Assembly (NCBI GenBank): GCA_039704465.1
Contig: JASFAU010000001.1
Span: 744,001-808,000 of the forward strand
From: Plasmodiophora brassicae
Lineage: Eukaryota > Endomyxa > Phytomyxea > Plasmodiophorida > Plasmodiophoridae
Reading direction: 5' to 3'
DNA: 64,000 bases
The notes beneath the pieces are model-generated. The model ran no database searches. It worked only from the letters and a program-made list of their open reading frames with translations, and was not told where the DNA came from. Position 1 is the stretch's first letter; every line of letters begins with the position of its first letter. Position numbers and translations under genes: made by a program. Shown here piece by piece: positions 20,507 to 32,186 of the stretch.

Positions 20507-22378
20507 CTAGTCGATAGGGTCACGAAGAACGAGCTTGCAGTCGTAGAGCGAGGCGATATCGGAGGCAGTCTTCGACTTCAGTCCTGACAGCTTCTTGATG
20601 AGGGCGGGGGCATCGTCGACCGCGAGGGAGGCGAGTTTCAGGAATTTGGATTGCAGAATGCCTGACAGGTCGCAGGTAGAGTTCCGAGCGTGTCCGCTGG
20701 GGTACATGACGAGCTTGCTGTCGTGGACGGCGCCCTTAGCGTCAGTGATGACAACGGACGTCGGGATGCCATCCGGGTACTTCTCGTCATACTCTTTGCC
20801 ACCATGCTCGAACGAAATACGTTCCATCAGTGAGCGCGTCTCCTTGCAGGTCAGGGCATCGTGGCTGTAGTCGGCTGGTGTAAGGATCAACTGCTTCCAC
20901 AGGTCATTTGTGCCGTCTGACGCAGCCGCCAGTTTGCTCGGTCCAAGCTTGATGGCCTTCAGCAACAGTCGCGACACGATGAACACCATCGAGTGATCAG
21001 CAGACTGTCGCGTCTTTGGGTCTCGCTTCGCCGGATCGCCGATGATCCCGAAAGCAGGCTGGTAAGCAACGACCTTGATTGACTTGATGCCGTCGACTGA
21101 AGTCGCGAGCTGCGGTGAACCCTTCAACAGATTGATGACACCTTGAAGCGCGCCAGCTGACTGATGTTCGTACAGACCAAGCTTGAAGTGCATGCCCATG
21201 ACAGCAAAGTCGCTGCCGGAGTGGCTCAGGGCCAGGTCAAATGGCGAGTCTTCGCTGCCTTTCGGGCTCGGCTCGAACTGGCGGAAGATCGCCTCTGGGT
21301 TGCGGAAGATATCTGCCGGGCCGACGAAACCTTGCATCGACCTCTGCATTGACATGATCGCAACCTCGGTGCTGAGCGCTGCGCTTGCGCCTTTGGAATC
21401 GCTCAACTGATGTCCAGCACGAATCGCGCGCCAGGGAATGTAATGAGCCACAACCATACCGATTGCGCTCTCGATCTGGGAGCCGGATCAACAAGGGACA
21501 TGGAAGTCTACGGGGGGCGTTCCGACCTGTTCCTCAGTGGCGTCCAGAAGTGCACCGTATGTCGCAGCCGATGCGATTGCGCCGTGGACGACATCTACAG
21601 GCACGAAGTGGTTAGGTCGCTGCATCGCACAGCTAAAGCGATCCATTTACGGTCAATTCTGTACGACTTCAAGCTGAATACTTCGGCCAGGCGACCACGA
21701 ATTTCGTCCAGCATGATCATGGCCTTAGCAGCCGTCTTTCCGTCGACTTTCTTGATCTGACACGCCGCAACAACAACCGGGTAAAAGTCTACGCCGGCTT
21801 CGATTGAGGTGTTAATCAAGGTGCCGATCGAAATTACATACCGTTATGACCAAATTCTCCCGCCGTGTGCTCTTCCCCGAGTTTGCCGTTAAACCTGGAT
21901 AACGTCATTAGACAAAGCCGGGCTGATGCAAACACCGGTCTTGTTACCCGAAGACGGTGCCGTTGGAATCCCATTCGCGAACGGCGGACGAGTTCGCCGC
22001 AATAGCCTGCCAACACATTTCTAAAACGGTGTCGAACCACAACGCATTGCAATAAGGTTGTACCTTTTCAGGGGCGACAGACACGTTTGAACCGAAGACA
22101 GTGGCGCCATTGTTCCACTTGTATTTCAGGGCCTCCTCGCGAAGCACAGTCGGCGCATTCGTCCTCAGCGCCAGGGCCGACAGGCCGCAGACGACCGAGT
22201 CGGTATGGAACAGCTCGACGCGGTCATAGACGGAATCGTCGGGGCCGGCGCCGAGCGTCCCCTTCATGAACCCGATCGCGAACTTGGCGATGCCGCGGGC
22301 CTGGTTCGTATTGCGCCCCAGCACCGTCGCCGTCTTGCCGACGAGGGCCACCTTGTCCGCCAGGCTCAGCTTCGTCAT
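20507..22378 (-). CDS. MmgE/PrpD family, probable 2-methylcitrate dehydratase
   Basis: Six exons on the minus strand: 22378-22064, 22006-21948, 21894-21842, 21788-21651, 21594-21527 and 21475-20507, total 533 residues. Family signatures in order are ANSSAVREWDSNGTVFG (active-site region of the helical domain), EEHTAGEFGHNDFYPVV, IDHVVHGAIASAATYGALL, IPWRAIRAGHQLSDSKGASA, GFVGPADIFRNPEAIFR, and DPKTRQSADHSMVFIVSRLL in the lid domain. Known members dehydrate 2-methylcitrate in the methylcitrate cycle of propionate breakdown, usually in mitochondria. The first ATG in frame was used; no clear targeting peptide is seen on this start, and an upstream exon with the presequence is possible. Related family members include cis-aconitate decarboxylase, but the motif set fits PrpD better. 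Confidence 0.88.
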
Positions 22379-22580
22379 CGCCGCCGACGATCCCACCTGA
22401 TCGAACGCGAACAAAAACGCTTTGTCCAAGTGTGGGGTTTCCTCCCCGGCGACATTGGCCCAACCATGGTGGCGCCGCGCTCCTTGGCATGGGATGGGCG
22501 GCGCTATAAACGGGGGCGCCGGAACGCCATCACGCGCGGCCGCCGACGGATACGGGGGACGCTCTGCTGTATTTCGCTAG

Positions 22581-23549
22581 TCATGTGTCGATGGACTGAC
22601 GCAGGGCGAACAGGCACTGGAACACATGGCGGAGGTGGTCCTTATCGTCCGACGCGAAGGTCGGCAAGGCATTCTGCTCCGTGGCAAGGTCGTATCGACG
22701 CATTTCGAGAAGGGGAGCTGAAGCGTCGCGCGCGCAAACCAATGCCCGTCGTAACGCGTTGAATTTCTGTCGAGTGAAGTGCACTTTGAAGATGGTCGGC
22801 AAGGTTCCGACCAGGCTGACGCCGAACATGTCCTGTTCGTCGGTGTCGCAGTTAATCATGTTCGTGAAGTAGGCGCCAGCCATGCTCGCGAACAGCTGCG
22901 CTGGGAGATCTGTGTCGCCCCCCTCGCCTGGCTCGTCCGATTTGACAACAATCGAGAGTGTGGAGCGTCGGCGAATGGCCAAATTCGTCACGGCTGAGAT
23001 GCCGACGGTGCCCTGGCTGCTGCCGACAGGCATAAAGACGTTGAAGCCGACGTCGGGGCTCAGGATGATGTCGATGTCCGCCGTGAGAAATTCAGCGATG
23101 ACGAACAACGAATACATGACGAGATCGACGTGCATCTTTTCCGACAAAGGAAAGTACACCACCTCGCGCAGGCTCTTGAGCAACATGACGACAATGTCGT
23201 CCGGAGAGGACGACATCCTATCGACGCGGATCTGTTCATCGACCGCCTCTAGTGATGACAGGTCCATGTCCAGAATGCGCTGCGCTCGCACGTTGTGCGC
23301 GTACAGGGAATTGGACCTGTGCACGCCGAACATGGCCTCGAACGATGATGATTCATCGTGGACGGAGACCCCGAGGCGATCCAAGACACCCATTCCCCAT
23401 TTGACGGAATTCCTGGGCACCGACGACGGCACGAATGTCGACCGGGCCGGTTCATGCGTCGTCAGGCGACGTGCCACTGCCGTCGTCAATCTGCATGGAT
23501 ACCGCAACGCTGCCTGATGCCGAGTGGCGAGCCTACCGCCAAGCAGCAT
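22581..23549 (-). CDS. Unknown protein with possible mitochondrial presequence
   Basis: A single uninterrupted frame of 322 codons from ATG 23549. The first about 35 residues (MLLGGRLATRHQAALRYPCR and onward) are rich in Arg, Ala, Leu and Thr with no Asp or Glu before position 33, which resembles a mitochondrial targeting peptide. The rest has well-spaced hydrophobic beta/alpha-like segments (VVMLLKSLREVVYFPLSEKM, LVMYSLFVIAEFL) but no motif that I recognise. It sits downstream of dymeclin's divergent promoter and upstream of the PrpD-type gene on the same strand. If both are mitochondrial they may be related in function, but that is only suggested by position. Confidence 0.65.
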   Translation of the reverse strand: MLLGGRLATRHQAALRYPCRLTTAVARRLTTHEPARSTFVPSSVPRNSVKWGMGVLDRLGVSVHDESSSFEAMFGVHRSNSLYAHNVRAQRILDMDLSSLEAVDEQIRVDRMSSSPDDIVVMLLKSLREVVYFPLSEKMHVDLVMYSLFVIAEFLTADIDIILSPDVGFNVFMPVGSSQGTVGISAVTNLAIRRRSTLSIVVKSDEPGEGGDTDLPAQLFASMAGAYFTNMINCDTDEQDMFGVSLVGTLPTIFKVHFTRQKFNALRRALVCARDASAPLLEMRRYDLATEQNALPTFASDDKDHLRHVFQCLFALRQSIDT

Positions 23550-23824
23550 TCGGGGCCAGCAGCAGCAATTCCGCGCGGACTCGCATCACCCTGGGCAACA
23601 ATACAGTGGCATTGCGCGCGGACGACGATGCCGTCCGTCTTCCCAATAACCATCCCGACTAAAGCACTTTCGAAATTGCTTCCGGCAGCGACTCTGAAAG
23701 CGTCCATAATTTTCGGGCGTTACCATCGCGTCACGTTCGCAATAAAACAATAATCTCAAAAAGCGAGGTCGGCAGAGCGCGATAAATTGAAAACCCAGGT
23801 CCGCAGATCGGTCGGTGGCGCGCG

Positions 23825-26221
23825 ATGGGCGGCGGCTTATCTGTCGCTGAGCAGCGTCTGGTCGAAGGCGATCAGTCCGACCTGGGCCTGCTGTCCGGTC
23901 GTCGCAGCCTGCCGCCGGACCATGCGTTCTGGTCCCGACTCCACCTCCTGCGGTTCTCGTTGGACCATCTCGACGCCAGCCAGGTGTCGCGCGTCATCGA
24001 CATCACCTGTTCGCAGATGGTGAAGAACAACCTGGAGTCCAGGAACCTGAACGTCCTACTTGCCATCGTTTGTGAGCGCCTTGGCGAAACCGTCGCGGGA
24101 TCGCCTGTCGTCCCGACAACCACGAACCTCGTCTTTCTGGCGCGGACCTTCATGAAATACTTTTGTGAGAAGTTGCCATCCGACCAGCTTCGCGAGCATT
24201 TAGAACCCGCCGTCTCTTCGAACGTAACGCATGCCGTTGCCATCGCCATCGTTCCGGTCCATTCCAAGTCCATGTCGCACCTGCCCATCCCGCAGCGCCT
24301 CCTGAACGTTGTCGTCGACGCGTGCGCTCGCGTTCCGTTGACCGACGACACCATGGACTTCCACGTCGAACTCCAGAACCTGCTTCTCGTCCTCTTCTCC
24401 ACACAAATGTTCGCGGGGAGCTCCGGGTCCAACCTGTTTCTAGACGAATTATTCGACACGCTCGCTGGCAAGTTCGCCACGTTCTGCCAGGTGCTGCTGG
24501 CGAGGTTCGTCCGGCGTGCGCCAGTGTCGATGATCTCCCCGGTTGCACGAACGGGATCGCATTCGTCGCCGTCGTGGTTCCAGTCGCTGCGGGAATCGTT
24601 CGTCAGCGTTCTGCTGTGGCCGTTCCAGATCTACCGGGTCCTGTTCGCCAAGAGCAGTGCTGCGAGTCAGATCTCCGACAGTGCCGCGTTTCTGCTGCTG
24701 GTTCTGGCGCATCAGGGCGGGCGCGATGACAACGCGTTTCGCGAGGTGTTAAGCGCAGCGGCTGATGCTGATAACGATGAGCAAACTCGGGCGGCTGGAA
24801 TTGTGACGGTCTCGTTCGACCGGGTGTTTGAAGCGCTCGTGCATTGCCTGTTTGAGCGCTCGTCGCAGGACTGGGCCGTCTCGCTGCTGTTCACCATGCT
24901 GCATAGCAACAAGGCGTTCTGCGACTTCCTGTACTCGAAGTCGGACGTCGACTGCGTCGTCATGCCCATGTTGGAAATGGCGTACAGCGAGGAGCGGTTT
25001 GATTCCAGCCGCATCTACACCATCATTGTCATCCTGATCATTCTGAGCAGTGTCGGTACTGTCGAACCGCTGGTTGGCGCGGTGCAATCGGCCTGATTCT
25101 TCTGTTGCAGGACGATTCGTTCTGCGACAACGCGCATCGTCGACTCGTTATCTCGAACGTGCCCTGGTTCTCTGAGTTTCACCTGAGTGACATCAGCCTT
25201 GGTAGCCTCATCATGGCGGTGATCCTGCGCACGATCCAACGCAACCAGGCGACGCTTCGCGATGCGTACCTGCATTCAAGTTGTCTAGCAGCACTGAGTA
25301 ACCTGGCGCCGCATACGACCGGGACCCACAGGCACACTGCCCAGCGTCTGGTCGGCCTTCTCGGAGGGCTGTCTCGTCGATATCAGCGCCTCTGCGATCG
25401 AGGCGTTATTGCGTCGCGGGCGTGCACCTCTGATCAACCGCGGGTGAACGTTTCGAGACGGCAGTCTTTCTGCGAAGACGATCTGCTGTCACCTGGTGAC
25501 ATTGTCGCTTTCCGTAAGTCTGTCTGGCTCGTGATGCCGTGATAGGCACTAAATCACGTCATGTGCAGAGCAATACGTCCGGACTGTCCTGGATATCGTG
25601 TGCGCGTGCCTAACGAACGGAAGCTTGGGCGACAATGTCCCTTTGTTGTATTGCCTCATGCACGACCAGCGCATTCTGGAACCGTTTCACCACGATCGCG
25701 AGCTAGGGCACGTCGCTGAATACCTGTGGATAATCGTAACATTGTTCACGTCCACACGCCACGTCGTGTCTGACCGTAGTATGTTCGCAGGTGCATGACT
25801 TCATCAATCGCCTGAGTCAAAGAGCTCTACCTGACGACTGTAGCGTCGCTACCGTTCAGAACGTTCTTCGAGTCGACGCCCGCACATATAGTGGCCCGCC
25901 CGGCCTTGAAGTCCCGACGATCCAGAAGTTCTACTACGAGGATTCCGAAGATACGGAGAGCTTCTTTCGCGCCTCTGCATGGGAGGCAGTCTTCAAGTAC
26001 GTTGCAATGCTCTATCCACTGCGAGGTTCGTTAAATTGAGGGTCTGTGCCAGGGCGTCGCCGATTCCCTGGGCGCCGCACGTCGTTTCCTTGTTTGACGC
26101 GAAGTCTGGCGCCGACGATACAAACGATATTGGCAGGTCCAACGGCAGTGTCAAGACAGAACTGGACGGGTCCTCGGAGCCGCCACAGCAAGAAGCAGTC
26201 GTCGACGCGGATATTGTATGA
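23825..26221 (+). CDS. DYM: Dymeclin
   Basis: Five exons: 23825-25051, 25111-25513, 25569-25735, 25791-25996 and 26053-26221, total 723 residues (human dymeclin is 669). Dymeclin is a Golgi-associated peripheral protein linked to membrane trafficking and mutated in Dyggve-Melchior-Clausen dysplasia. Matches to the family are visible throughout: LQNLLLVLFSTQMF, SVLLWPFQIYRVLF, SLLFTMLHSNKAFCDFLY, the block from SDISLGSLIMAVILRTIQRN into YLHSSCLAALSNLAPH, and QYVRTVLDIVCACL. The N-terminus MGGGLS fits an N-myristoylation signal, as in the animal protein. The protein is helical without transmembrane segments. The C-terminal exon ends in an acidic, low-complexity tail. The gene shares a 275 bp divergent promoter with the unknown gene at 22581-23549. 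Confidence 0.9.
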
Positions 26222-27084
26222 TTGGGCAGCATACTTTTATAAAATGTTCAGCTATGATTATTTATCATAACCTATCGTGCGCCCTCTTCCTCCGAGTACT
26301 GAGCTCCGCCTTGCGAAGTGAACGTACCTCTCCAAGGAGAATACCTCATCCAAGATTGGGGCAAACGTCGCAGCCGTACCAAAGATGCTACACCATGGGC
26401 GCCGTTGTCCGTTGCTGCTTGCAACAGGGTGCCATCCTGCGTCCCGCTGCTTCAAAGCGGAATTGTAGTCATGACTGTTCAACCCATTATGTGTCGAACG
26501 TGTGTCTGCTAAGGTACGTTAACCACCATTCAATCTGCACAGAGCCGTGGAGAACGCAATTGATGACAACAGAATGGCAAAACGTCCCTTACTGGGAAGC
26601 GGGGTGCAGAAGACCAACCAGTGTGCCCTCGAGTTCCAAGCGTTGACACAGTCCCTGATGCTGCAATGCCTGCGGTTAATATTCTGCTTCAGTGCTAACC
26701 GTAATAGGTACTCGGATACCACAAACCCCAGCAAGCAAACAGTCTGCCAGAACCGATTCATTGCCATGGCGATATGAAGCGTATCGTGTCCGGCAAACTG
26801 CTCTGCAGTGGTAACTGACCACATTTGTGGAAAACAGGACACGAGAAATAATAATTGCGCTTGATCAATGATCACCCCCAATGGCGCAGATTTAAGGCTG
26901 GCCTCACATATAGCGCGCAGGCGCAGCACACAGTGCGGAGAGCCGTGGCGGAGTCCGTGACGGCGTTCAGACCGGAGTCCAGAACCTCTTTTCGCCTGGA
27001 ACGCATCGTTCCCGATCAGGTACTCGGCGATGAGCAATATCGGTGCTGTGGCTATTGCTCATCGTGGAGATCGGCGATGCGTCA

Positions 27085-27233
27085 GCACACATATCTTTGA
27101 CGGGCACAGCGATATTGTTGCCACGCTGTGCTTGCAAACAGTTGTGCTAGAGTGAACATCATCCGTTTACTATCTACATCGCTGGCAAGTGCTTCCAGTC
27201 AGCCGTGCTAAATCTAAGCGGAACAGATTGAAA
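27085..27233 (+). repeat. Direct repeat, unit 1
   Basis: Aligns with unit 2 at 27433-27580, sharing ATCTTTGACGGG, ACGCTGTGCTTGCAAACAG, TGTGCTAGAG, CGTTTACTATCT, and CCAGTCAGC near the end; roughly 80% identity by eye. Confidence 0.75.
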
Positions 27234-27432
27234 ACCTCTATCATACGAGGCTGTGTAAACCCGAGAATTAGCCTGGAGAAGGTCAAGCTGCAAGCGGCGC
27301 CCGAAATGTGACGTGGTAGCCCCATGTGAAGAAGCATTTCTGGCATTGTCTGCGCTGCTGGCAATCCAGGCTACTTCAGGTTGCGCAAGGTTTCGATGTT
27401 TATGTACTCTATAGGTCGCTCTGGTTAACACG

Positions 27433-27580
27433 GGCATGCACACGAATCTTTGACGGGTACAGCAGCATGCTACGCTGTGCTTGCAAACAGATGTGCTAGA
27501 GAGAAGTCGGTTCGTTTACTATCTGCATTGTTGGCACATTTGCCAGTCAGCAGTGTTAAATATAAACGAAACATGTTGAA
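27433..27580 (+). repeat. Direct repeat, unit 2
   Basis: Second copy of the unit at 27085-27233, about 350 bp downstream in the same orientation. The divergence suggests an old duplication or two copies of a short non-autonomous element. Confidence 0.75.
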
Positions 27581-27663
27581 CAGTAAAGTAAACAGGTGTC
27601 TGTTTAAAACGTGCGAATGTCATTTCCGATGCGTAGAGAATACGGAACGAGCCTCCTTGCGCG

Positions 27664-28878
27664 TTACGAAGCCGGCTTTAATATCCTTATGATAATGACA
27701 CTGTAGATATGCAATCGATTAGATTTGCGGTCGTCCAGGTGATGATTATTGGAAGACCTCATGTTGTCTCCTGTCGCACAGTCACTCCACGCACGGTCAC
27801 TCTTGGCCAGGAGCGCCTCAGCGACAGTCAGGACGCCATGCGACATATGCTTTGTCAGGATCTGGGCAACATCTGACTGCTCGAGGACATCCCATATGCC
27901 GTCGCTTGCAATCACGATACAACTCTACAACAACGAGGTGAGTCTAGGTATTCAGGTTACAGTTACATCGCGCTACAGCACTAACGTTTCGTAGACGACT
28001 CAGCGTGATTTCGTGAACGTCGGGATCTGGCGATACCCCATGCTGGACCAGAATGCGATGACCGAGTGCCCGGGACATGTTCAGCGTTAACTTGTTCCGA
28101 ACAGCGTCCTCCAGAGACATCGAACGCGGGTACACCCGGGTGCTACCAGCGACCACAGTGGTTCGCGCAGGCGATTGCAGGAGACGAACTTTCTCCGCTT
28201 CATGAGTCTCGGGATTGTGTTCCTGCATGGTTTTCATAAAAAGCATTACACAATACACATTTCGTCGACGGTATGTGCCTTACCATTGACGACCATTGCC
28301 ATGACCAGGTCCGCGTCCTCGCATTCTCCTCAAACAAGGCAATGCGAGAATCGCCAACCCAGGCGCATTTCACCTGGAGCCCCGAGATGCGGACGATGGC
28401 CGCCGTCGTCCCATAATCGAAGCCCTCTTCGGGCAATCTGCGGTGCTCATTGTCGGCTATCTGCACGAGTACCGATTGCAGAGCCCGAAGGCATTCAGGA
28501 AACGATTTACCGCTGGCAACCATCGACGGTATCGCCGCCGAGCATAGCAAGGCAGCGTTCTCGCCCAGCAATCCGTGCCCGTCGAAAACACCTGCAACGA
28601 TATCATCGTCAGGCAATTGTTCGAGGCATACGCGATCCTAGAAGAGAGCTCGTTGAAACACGATGAAATTTAATGGTTAGCTGGGTCGATCTGACCTGAT
28701 TTATCGCGCGAAACCGTCCACAGCAAGTCACGGCAACGGCATGGTCATTGACGGCAAGTCGCGTTATCGGCGCGCATCCCAGCGCTTCCGCCAGCGGATC
28801 GACATCCATGATAGTGTCCTCGACGACAGGCACGGGCGCCTCGACAGCGTCCATGTCCACGAACGACCCACTGTCCAT
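27664..28878 (-). CDS. PP2C-type protein serine/threonine phosphatase
   Basis: Five exons on the minus strand: 28878-28696, 28637-28284, 28222-27986, 27924-27758 and 27700-27664, total 325 residues. The PPM/PP2C metal-dependent fold is shown by DDDIVAGVFDGHG (metal-binding Asp and Gly), DYGTTAAIVRI, VKCAWVGDSRIALF, LNMSRALGH, IVIASDGIWDVL and the final metal Asp in GDNMSVIIIRIL. The usual SRALGD has His in place of the Asp; the adjacent DGHG, SDG and DN positions are intact, so activity remains likely. An acidic N-terminal extension of about 35 residues precedes the core. The last exon adds only 12 residues but is needed to complete the final beta strand. Substrate is unknown. Confidence 0.87.
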
Positions 28879-30826
28879 TCTCGTCTAACGATGCGACCTC
28901 CAGTCGCCTCATTCATTCCATTTTGTACAACACGGCGGCCGCCATCATGAAAACGAAATCTCAACGGAGCAAAAAGCGCAGTGCAGCTCAGCAGCGGACG
29001 TTTTGGAGGGGTTGGGCCGGGACGGTTTCGGGCACCGAACCGCAACTTGCAAAGCCGTATTGGGAGTGTCATCTGTGTGGACACTGGTGTCCAGAGACCT
29101 AACTGCAAGCGTTGTTGCGAAAAGCGTTCGTTGTGCATAAGCAATTGAAACGATTCATTCCACGTGTAAAGAATGTGCATGGTCGCTTCAGGATCCAAAA
29201 CAAGATTGTGAGGGATTAATATGCCTGTACGGTCACCAGAACCATCGTTGCAAGGGGTGTCGCGAAACCTGATAGATAATAACGCAGGCATGTCCTACTT
29301 ATATTCAGTGGCACACACCCGTTCCATCGCGAATCAAACGACTCCTTGAGAATGGTTACGCAGAATCGCATTGTCCAGCCAGGCTAGGTTACCGCAACTA
29401 CGAGCTGTCTTCGTGAAGCCGTTTACGGTACATGTTGGACTGAACGCCAGACGGCGTTCACCGAGGAGCGATCATGGCGGTGGAACGTTCAACGATGTTG
29501 ATGACAGATGCGGGAACCGATGCTGGCACCCGGAGTGATGTTGTGTCGCGAACAGATTCGCACCACGACCAGCATTGTCGACTGCATTCGCCTTCGAATA
29601 CGAAGATGCCGCCTAAACTATCGACGACGTCGAACCTGGGTGGGTCTGCATATCAGAAATCGATAAAGCAGCGAGCGAATAGGACACAAATACGACTCGG
29701 ACCTGTTCGACAGGGTCCGACCATCTTGAACGTGTACATTCACGCCGACAACGGTGCTGATGACGATCGTGTCATTATCGATCCCATCCGGGCATATCTG
29801 GATGTGTTTCCCATCGTCTCCAGCACCAAACGTGGCAAGACCGATAACGGGAGCAACGCAAGCGCACTGCAATGGAGACGAAATTTCGGCAATTTCGCCC
29901 ACATTCTCACCTTCACTGGCAAAACGAACGAGCTCCTCATTCGTGTGCTCTGGGGTATCAGGGAACAGAAGGACATTAGGGTTTCCCGAACGTGGTGACA
30001 GCCTAAGATTCACCATATGAGGAGAGGCGGGTCTCCTGTTCGCATCAGGACCATTGTCGGGACGCTTCGGCCTACGTCAGGCATCCGTCACTGTCCGAAC
30101 CAAATAGTGGAGTACCGAGCTCGCCCGTTACGAGAATGGCTTGGCACCGGCGAATCGGGATGGGCTGCGGAACGGCCTGTCGTCGAACCTGGACGCGCCC
30201 GTCAGCGCCGACCGCCCTTCACTTTGCGGCAACGCGGATGCGACCTGAGATCATAAGCCACCGACTTGGACTTCTGGAGCTCTCCGCCGGCCTGCTCCTC
30301 GAGGACCTGTTCAGCGGCATCCATGGCGCCTGCTGCAGCCGGCAGCGTACGACGTTGTGAAAAATACAGGTCCCTGAAACGAGATGCGTTGTCGTCCCCG
30401 CTCTCCCGTTTTTGATTCCGACGGGTCGAGCAACTGCTAGCAGTGAAGTGTACCCACACAGGCTAAATCGCTTTGATGGCCCGCAAGCGCATCCACTTTC
30501 CGGTCCAACTTGGTATGTGCGACCGTTGTGGCATGGGTTACGGTGATGCGTTTGCGTGAAGGCGTTGCTGAAGGTCGGGCAGCCGACGGGCGTGGCGGCC
30601 GGCGATGTTGTCCAGTGGTATCGCCCCTTTATGGACAGGGTCGACTGGCCGTCAAACGCTGATGCTCAGCATGTTCTTTGCTAGTACTCGTAAGCCAGTA
30701 CCGGCGTCAAGACAATTACTCGAACGCATTGGGGCGGCCAGACACGTCTCGTGCCGATGAGATCGAATCGCCCAGTCTGTAACTCATCGATCTCCAGGTT
30801 TAATGGTACGGGTGTCGACGCTGATC
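28879..30826. other. 1.9 kb region without a confident gene
   Basis: It holds two overlapping opposed ORFs at 29474-30016 that I cannot decide between, and a short basic minus-strand ORF ending at 30202 (MDAAEQVLEEQAGG start, RKVKGGRR end). None shows a recognisable domain or a clean splice extension. The rest shows no structure I can name. Confidence 0.4.
29474..29998 (+). CDS. Doubtful ORF, unknown
   Basis: 174 codons from an ATG, with NVYIHADNGADDDRVIIDPI and HILTFTGKTNELLIRVLWGI reading as possible globular sequence. The opposite strand carries an equally open ORF (30016-29618) with VLLFPDTPEHTNEELVRFA. Neither matches a family that I know, and codon third positions do not separate them. 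At most one is real. Confidence 0.2.
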   Translation: MAVERSTMLMTDAGTDAGTRSDVVSRTDSHHDQHCRLHSPSNTKMPPKLSTTSNLGGSAYQKSIKQRANRTQIRLGPVRQGPTILNVYIHADNGADDDRVIIDPIRAYLDVFPIVSSTKRGKTDNGSNASALQWRRNFGNFAHILTFTGKTNELLIRVLWGIREQKDIRVSRTW

Positions 30827-30970
30827 TTATTCAAGGCGTTCAGCGACCTTGCGGAATACGAATGGCAGGATGCGGACGACGGCCACGAACGAACCCATCC
30901 AGATAGCTTTCTGCGTTAGTTCGCGTCGGACCTTCTTCATGTCGGGTTGAGGGCGCTCGCCAAAGAACAT
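30827..30970 (-). CDS. TOM5-like small mitochondrial outer membrane protein
   Basis: A 47-residue single-exon ORF, MFFGERPQPDMKKVRRELTQ followed by one hydrophobic segment (IWMGSFVAVVRILPFVF) and a short basic C-terminus. Its length, the PDMKK basic amphipathic N-terminus, and the VVRILPFVF ending resemble animal TOMM5 (about 51 residues), where the equivalent segment reads LLRVTPFIL followed by a Lys pair. TOM5 is a tail-anchored subunit of the translocase of the outer mitochondrial membrane. The gene is close to MPP-beta, another mitochondrial import component, 1.6 kb away. Small size makes the call less certain than for larger genes. Confidence 0.65.
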   Translation of the reverse strand: MFFGERPQPDMKKVRRELTQKAIWMGSFVAVVRILPFVFRKVAERLE

Positions 30971-31281
30971 CCTGCACAGGAACGCAATATCATTAGTCCT
31001 CAATCGCAGACGATCCCGGGCAAGCAGACGAACGTGGGCGCGCCTCGAAGATGAGAGATGGGCGCTCGCCTCGCGCAGTCCGTGCGATCGGGTGCAGCTC
31101 CTACAATACGTAGAGTAGGTAGACAGGGAGATTAGTACATACTCGCTCGCCAAAGGTCGACAGGCTCGAGCCAAGCCCGAGTCGATTAGCACTATCATTG
31201 GAATGCATCGTGATGAACATTAGCTACATAAGTCCATCATGTATAGAGGAAACATAATGACCACGTGAACTATGGGCGGAA

Positions 31282-32177
31282 TCACGGCTTGAAGTGGTCT
31301 CCGTCGACATGAGCGTCGTGGCCGGCGCTCTGTTTCGGGCAGAACTGCACGAGACATCGGAACTGGTAGAATAGACGCTTTTCGAACACGTTGCACCGGA
31401 TGAGCACATCGACAGGAATGACCTCTAGTTCGGAGTCGGATGCTCTTACGGGCACCGCCATGTGTACGACCAGCTGCTTCGAGAACATTGCGGTTGGCGG
31501 CTCGTCGCCCTGTCGTGATGGTTGAAGGGCCCCACCAGAGTCGTCTTCTATTCCGTCGTCGATTACATCGTACGGTTCCGCCTTAAGCATGTTGAAATGG
31601 ACGGAGAACGTATGCGCTGTGAACGATTTGCCAATGACGTACAACGGGATAGGGGCGGGCGCCGCATCCCCTACCACACTGTCGTTGGCGTCCGCGATCT
31701 GATTTGGCATATTCGTTTCCGTCTCGCCCTTGCCATCCTCTACGTGCAATCCGAACTCGTCGATACTGTCTGGACCTAGCAGCGCTCGAAGCACCACTTC
31801 TAGGGCATCGTTGTTCACCGACGGATCAGACAACAATGAGCCAACCTGGGTGGAGTACTAATGTGAGCGACCTGAATTCGTCCGCGTTGTGATGCCAGTA
31901 CCGTGGCTCGAATGGCTTCGACAACCATGGAGAACGCTTTGGCGGTTTCTGGAGTCCGGTTACGGTCGCCGGTTGACTTCTTCGACAGGGTGCAGTCTGT
32001 ACCACCGAGAGATGTACAGTCGAACGACATCCAGTAGGCGGGGAACTCATTGCCATAGTCATCCATGATCGGATGCGACAGAAGTTCGACGACGTCAACC
32101 AGCGACCTGCCTTCGAGCAAGGCCCCGGAGCATTGGGCGACGACGAGAAGGGCGATGATGGCAACTCGCCCGACCAT
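31282..32177 (-). CDS. Orphan secreted or ER-luminal protein
   Basis: Two exons on the minus strand, 32177-31902 and 31845-31282, total 279 residues, joined in phase 0 across a 56 nt intron. The start MVGRVAIIALLVVAQCSG is a clear signal peptide with a probable cleavage after the Ser-Gly. The mature part has Cys residues (DCTSLGGTDC early, then RCNVFEKR and RCLVQFC near the end) that could form disulfides, an acidic middle, and no further membrane segment. An in-frame GTG nine bases upstream would extend the start but the ATG is preferred. I recognise no domain. Confidence 0.65.
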
Positions 32178-32186
32178 CACAGCCAC

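Larger units (their letters stand above)
26222..27663. other. 1.4 kb intergenic region with a dispersed direct repeat
   Basis: No gene is supported here. The region is more AT-rich than its neighbours. The longest ORF (minus, 26519-27037) shows no family features. A roughly 145 bp direct repeat is present twice (27085-27233 and 27433-27580). The PP2C gene ends at its right edge. Confidence 0.5.

Noticed and set aside
26519..27037. 172-codon minus-strand ORF
   Set aside because: No domain, no splice extension, atypical composition, and it lies in a low-GC spacer.
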